The notes below the pieces were generated by a model that searched no databases, was not told the DNA's origin, and was given only the letters and a program-made list of their open reading frames with translations. A DNA stretch of 64,000 nucleotides from the NCBI GenBank assembly GCA_950097015.1, contig CATNEN010000041.1, positions 794,501-858,500 on the forward strand. Direction: 5' to 3'. This document shows positions 59,682 to 64,000 of this stretch, in pieces (the stretch's first letter is position 1; every line of letters begins with the position of its first letter). This DNA is from Macrostomum hystrix. Lineage: Eukaryota; Platyhelminthes; Macrostomidae. A program made the translations under genes and the position numbers.

Positions 59682-61440
59682 ATGTCGCAGCATGAGGTCA
59701 GCCTCAGCCGGCCGGATCCCTCACAGCCGTGGGGCTTCCGCCTGCACGGCGGCGCGGAGTTCCAGTCGCCGCTGACTATCGAGAGCGTCGCCCCCGGGTC
59801 GGTCGCTGAGCGCTGCGGGCTTCGGGCGGGCGACCTGGTGCTGAGCATCAACGGAATCCGCGCCGGCGGCATGCAGCACGAGGCGGCGAAGATGGAGATC
59901 ATTCGGTCTGGCAACGATGTCAGCTTCGGCGTGCAGCGGGCAGGCGGCGCTGGTGCCAGCGCCGTCATCTGGCAACCGGCAGTTCAGCAGATGGGGCCAA
60001 AGCAGCAGCAGCAGCAGCAGCAGCTCAGGACTCAGCTAGTCGCTGTGCCCGCCGGTCCAGCCTTTAACGATCTTCCAAAGGTAGGTCCGCCCCAGCCTTC
60101 TCAGCTAACAAGCGGGCGAGTGGAACCTGTCAGTTCTAGTTTTCCGCCATTTAAATCTGCAGCGGCCGCTCAGCCCACTCGGCATCTCCGATCATATTTT
60201 GCTTTTTACAGCTTTGTCGACTGGGAGCCCCCAAGAGGCTGGCATTTCTGCGCCTGACATTTCCCGTTCGCAACCACTGCTTTGCACTTTTACTACCCTG
60301 CGGCTGCTCCCCATGGAAGTCTAGGGTGGGCGGATGCATGGCCAGTACGCCGACTCGACTTAAGAATAGACCACGGGCGTATTTCAAATACCCACTGCCT
60401 GCTTCCAAAACCAAATGACAGATTTTTGTGAAAGTCCACCATGTGGATCAATATTTTTCTTCATTTGCGACTAACAAATTTTCAAAGCGGTCCGAGTCAG
60501 CACGGTCGAAATACTCAGATTCTTGTCAAAGACCCTGGTGACAAGAACATTGTGACAGAGTTGAATATCTCGACGATGCCGATGTTTTGTGATTCTGGAT
60601 AGAGAGGAAATTTTAGCCCGTGTTCCGCATTTTCATGGAGATTGGTTGAATATTTAAAGAGATACAGAAAAAAGAAAAATGTGGCTATTTGAAATACCCC
60701 CGCGGTCTGCTAACGGATTCGCGCTCCAACACGGAGTGAATTTCGCTGGCGCTGCATTCAGTACAGTCCGTTGGCCTGGACAAGCCAGCGGACATTGCAG
60801 ACGAGCTGCGGTCTGGGCAGGGGTACAAGGGACAAGGAACACCGATTGATAGATGAACCTGTCCATCGGCATTGCCAAGGTGAGCAGTACGTCCCTGGCC
60901 GCGGGGACGCCGCAGTCGCCGGGACACGGCAGCGGTGGTGGCGGCTTCAATAGCAACCCGCGGCCGTTCAACATCGGCCGCACGGTGACGACCACCCCGG
61001 GCGGGCGCACCAAGCAGGTGTTCCACAACAACTACAACTCGCCATCGGGTCTGTACGCCAGCGGCTACGTGCAGGCCACCTTCGACAGCACCCTGCGCGC
61101 CGCCAGCCAGGATGTCGACGGCGGTGGCGACCATCAGCCGGCTGCGGCTTCTGCGGCAGCTGGCTCGCAGCCGGTGGCAGATCCAGCCATGCCGCGGCCC
61201 AACTTGGCCGGGGCGTCGATGTACTGTGGTGCCTGCGGCGACATGATCAAAGGAGTCTTTGTTCGCGTGCAGGGCCGCGTGCCGATGCACCCGGAGTGCC
61301 TGAAGTGCGTCAAGTGCGGCGTCGGGCTGCGGCACTGCGGCTATTTTTACATTGCGGAAAAACTGTACTGCGAGACCCACGCCAAGCAGGTGGCCGCGCC
61401 TCCGGAGCCTGGACTGAAGCCCGTGCCCGTGTACAAGTGA
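59682..61440 (+). CDS. PDLIM: PDZ-LIM protein of the ALP/Enigma (Zasp/PDLIM) family
   Basis: A cytoskeletal adaptor expected at Z-discs or actin anchor points. Exon 1 (59682-60080) codes for an N-terminal PDZ domain with the PWGFRLHGG carboxylate-binding loop and GDLVLSINGI, followed by a Q8 run. Exon 2 (60853-61440) carries a ZM-type motif (NNYNSPSGLY) and one C-terminal LIM domain with CGAC, HPECLKC, CVKCG and YCETHAK zinc ligands. PDZ, ZM and a single LIM is the ALP arrangement. Joined in phase 0 they give 328 residues, within the family's range. The exon 1 donor is good (aag|gtaggt); the acceptor before exon 2 (gatag|atg) has a poor pyrimidine tract, so a small extra exon or an internal start is possible. 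Polyadenylation signal at 61788-61793. Confidence 0.85.
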
Positions 61441-61579
61441 ACCTGACTGTGTACAAGTGAACCTGACTGTGTACAAGTGAACCTGACTGTGTACAAGTGA
61501 ACCTGACTGTGTACAAGTGAACCTGACTGTGTACAAGTGAACCTGACTGTGTACAAGTGAACCTGACTGTGTACAAGTG
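61429..61579. repeat. 20-bp minisatellite seeded by the PDZ-LIM stop codon
   Basis: About 7.5 units of gtgtacaagtgaacctgact. The first unit contains the last three codons and stop (Val-Tyr-Lys-TGA), and the rest lie in the 3' UTR, each repeating an in-line TGA. Confidence 0.95.
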
Positions 61580-61799
61580 GTACTCAGAATCCAAGTTATC
61601 AGAATGCTGCTAAATGCTTTTAAGCTGGGTAAATAGCTAGCTTTCAGTACCCAACGTGCACTGTACTGTGCGAATGCTTGGTGGACCATCATCAGGTCGG
61701 TAAGGCACAAAACTGCCCGAATCCTTGGCTGCAATGTTTACCCGGCTGGAGCTGTCCCTCACGGGAACCAGCGAAGCCACTTATCGTAATAAAATGGAC

Positions 61800-62338
61800 A
61801 CTGTTTATTGCGCTCGCGTGTTTATTTGTCCCGAGATCCGCAGCGCTGACTGGTGGATGCGGGTGCCCCAGACCCACCTCACCTGCTGCTCTGTGTGCAG
61901 TATTCGCGCCTGCCCTGTGCTCCATCATTTTACCTGCGTATCCACTGCTGATCTGCCCGGAGCTGCTTTGATTCTCACTCGGTCTCTAGCCGGGGCACTT
62001 GGCCCATGCCTAGACTAGCAATCCGCTTCGTCTCTCAAACCCTCTAATATAATTGATTATGTACCTTCGCTTGGCTGCAGCTATCCTCACGAACCTGTCC
62101 TTTGTGTCGCAGTGGAATCTGCGAAATTGGCCCGACACAGCAGACAGAAGCTGGTTTTTGCTGCGACTGACAGCTCCGGCTTCTCGTCTGCTTGTTTCTT
62201 TTCACTTTGCTTTTTACGGACTAATTGCTTCGTCGATGATAGGTGCATTACAATAAACGGTCTGATTCGCTTACTATTAAAATCTGTGCCTTCCACTCGG
62301 AGTGAATCCACAGCGTGGAAATTACAATCAAAGTAGGC
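61800..62338. other. Intergenic region after the PDZ-LIM gene
   Basis: No gene or recognisable element seen. Confidence 0.5.
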
Positions 62339-63306
62339 GATGCCCACACATATCCTGATGCACAGCTCCCCACACTGATACTCACACAGATCCCCACACT
62401 GATACTCACACAGATCCCCACACAGATTCCCACACTGATACCCACACAGATCCCACACTGATACTCACACAGATCCCCACACAGATTCCCACACTGATAC
62501 CCACACAGATCCCCACACTGATACCCACACAGATCCCACACTGATACCCACACTGATCCCCACACTGATACCCACACAGATCCCCACACTGATACCCACA
62601 CAGATCCTGATGCACAGCTCCCCACACTGATACTCACACAGATCCCCACACAGATTCCCACACTGATACCCACACAGATCCCACACTGATACTCACACAG
62701 ATCCCCACACAGATTCCCACACTGATACCTACACAGATCCCCACACTGATACTCACACAGATCCCACACTGATACTCACACAGATCCCCACACAGATTCC
62801 CACACTGATACCCACACAGATCCCCACACTGATACCCACACAGATCCTGATGCACAGCTCCCCACACTGATACCCACACAGATCCCACACTGATACTCAC
62901 ACAGATCCCCACACTGATACCCACACAGATCCCACACTGATACTCACACAGATCCCCACACTGATACCCACACTGATACCCACACAGATCCTGATGCACA
63001 GCTCCCCACACTGATACTCACACAGATCCCCACACAGATTCCCACACTGATACCCACACAGATCCCACACTGATACTCACACAGATCCCCACACAGATTC
63101 CCACACTGATACCCACACAGATCCCCACACTGATACTCACACAGATCCCACACTGATACTCACACAGATCCCCACACAGATTCCCACACTGATACCCACA
63201 CAGATCCCCACACAGATACCCACACAGATCCTGATGCACAGCTCCCCACACTGATACCCACACAGATACCCACACTGATACCCACACTGATACCCACACT
63301 GATACC
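62339..63306. repeat. Composite satellite of cacactgatacccacacagatcc units
   Basis: Short units (ccacactgatac, ccacacagatcc) are organised into larger blocks marked by 'atcctgatgcacagctcccc', which recurs near 62350, 62607, 62845, 62990 and 63231. It ends exactly at the LTR of the next element. Confidence 0.92.
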
Positions 63307-63540
63307 TGTGAGGAATTGAGTGAATCAGTCAGCAGTTTAATTGTCAGAAAGGTACGCACTCGCACCCGCATGCAGCGCGGGTCATTTATATTATTTTATC
63401 AGCACGTTGGCATCAATGTACATATATTATTTGAACAGTATCAATGTACATACTGGCTAGGATAGGCAGGTAATAAACTGACAACGTGCTCAGGCGTACA
63501 CTATTGCACTAAATGAAAAGTAAGCAGCGGAGCTCTTACA
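63307..63540 (-). mobile_element. 3' LTR of a Ty3/Gypsy-like retrotransposon
   Basis: A 234-bp segment bounded by tgtgagga on the plus strand and ctcttaca at 63540, i.e. TG...CA ends with short inverted repeats on the minus strand. Immediately upstream on the minus strand is a purine tract (gaggaagaaaa), as expected for plus-strand priming. The other LTR is outside the window, so the LTR call rests on the ends, the tract and the adjacent coding sequence. Confidence 0.7.
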
Positions 63541-63691
63541 TTTTCTTCCTCAAGGGAGTTTGACGCAAATATAAGCAATAGAAATAATAATTTACAAATA
63601 GCATTAGAAAATATTATGAGCGAATAGTATAGAGTAGCAGCGAAATACATTTGAAAATTCTGATCGTCAGTCACTAGCGCAAAATCATTGA

Positions 63692-64000
63692 TTAGTCAAC
63701 TTGAAGCTGCAACCTGTCAGGCCGATTTCGAATCCGCTCGGGGTAGCGCCTCACCGAGCTGCCCGGTGGCTCAGCAGCCGCTGCCGTTGGCACCGACGCC
63801 GAGTCCGGAGCATTCGAAATCCCGCTAGCCGCATTCGATACCATGTGGCGTCGTACGATGCCGTCGCCGACCTGGACGTCATAGTTGCGCTGGGCCGCAG
63901 AAACCACGGTACCAGACACCCAGCCGGCGTCCTTGCTGAAGCCCTTGACTCGAACGATGTCGCCGACCTCGAAGCGTCGGGAAGACCGCCCTGACTGCGC
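63692..64000 (-). CDS. C-terminal end of a retrotransposon integrase/polyprotein, runs off window
   Basis: The minus-strand frame is open from the window edge to a stop at 63692. It reads FEVGDIVRVKGF, then a WVSGTVV segment, YDVQVGDGIVRRHM, and finally RRYPERIRNRPDRL. This is the usual C-terminal arrangement of Ty3/Gypsy integrases: a small beta-barrel, an RRHV-type strand and a basic, proline-containing tail. The purine tract and LTR lie 150 bp downstream. About 103 residues are in the window; reverse transcriptase and the rest lie to the right. No internal stop is seen, so the element may be young. Confidence 0.75.
   Translation of the reverse strand, partial: AQSGRSSRRFEVGDIVRVKGFSKDAGWVSGTVVSAAQRNYDVQVGDGIVRRHMVSNAASGISNAPDSASVPTAAAAEPPGSSVRRYPERIRNRPDRLQLQVD

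Noticed and set aside
62248-63371. Minus-strand frames of repeated CVGISVG / YQCGDLC type
   Set aside because: Frames through the composite satellite; boundaries depend only on repeat variants.

Overview
This is animal nuclear DNA. Genes are split by GT-AG introns (47 nt to more than 2 kb), coding exons are GC-rich, and tRNA-headed SINEs and many kinds of minisatellite occupy introns and intergenic space. The protein set (Slo K+ channel, KDM4 demethylase, PP1 inhibitor-2, ALP/Enigma PDZ-LIM protein) is metazoan. The short introns, GC-rich exons and extreme tandem-repeat load suggest a free-living flatworm such as Macrostomum. That placement is a guess, not something the sequence proves.

The left 40 kb is a nearly identical tandem duplication. 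Copy A runs to about 21373 and copy B from 21369 to about 40074. The order is: a Slo-family channel gene (+), a methyltransferase-like gene of 11 exons (-), a decayed methyltransferase paralogue (-), and the 5' end of a secreted mucin-like gene (+). The copies join at 5 bp of microhomology (gcgca, 21369-21373), which fuses the first codons of the mucin gene to the 56-bp satellite in a Slo intron. As a result only copy A can hold a full Slo gene and only copy B has the full mucin gene. The methyltransferase gene is duplicated whole, but each copy carries a different lesion: a lost splice donor in A and a 44-bp frameshifting insertion in B. Satellite copy numbers differ strongly between A and B.

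The right 24 kb is single copy. It holds the mucin / glycine-rich (ALK-type) secreted protein gene (39998-42140, +), PPP1R2 (43679-44293, -), an AT-rich intergenic stretch with a young SINE, a six-exon KDM4 histone demethylase gene (49518-56197, +) with a different minisatellite in most introns and another in its 3' UTR, a two-exon PDZ-LIM gene (59682-61440, +) whose terminal codons seed a tandem repeat, a 1-kb satellite, and the 3' end of a Ty3/Gypsy-like LTR retrotransposon on the minus strand that runs off the window.

Exon models for Slo, the methyltransferase, the mucin, KDM4 and the PDZ-LIM gene were built by eye from splice sites and reading phase. Summed exon lengths are multiples of three: 3219 nt visible for Slo, 2478 for the methyltransferase, 2010 for the mucin, 3927 for KDM4 and 987 for PDZ-LIM.
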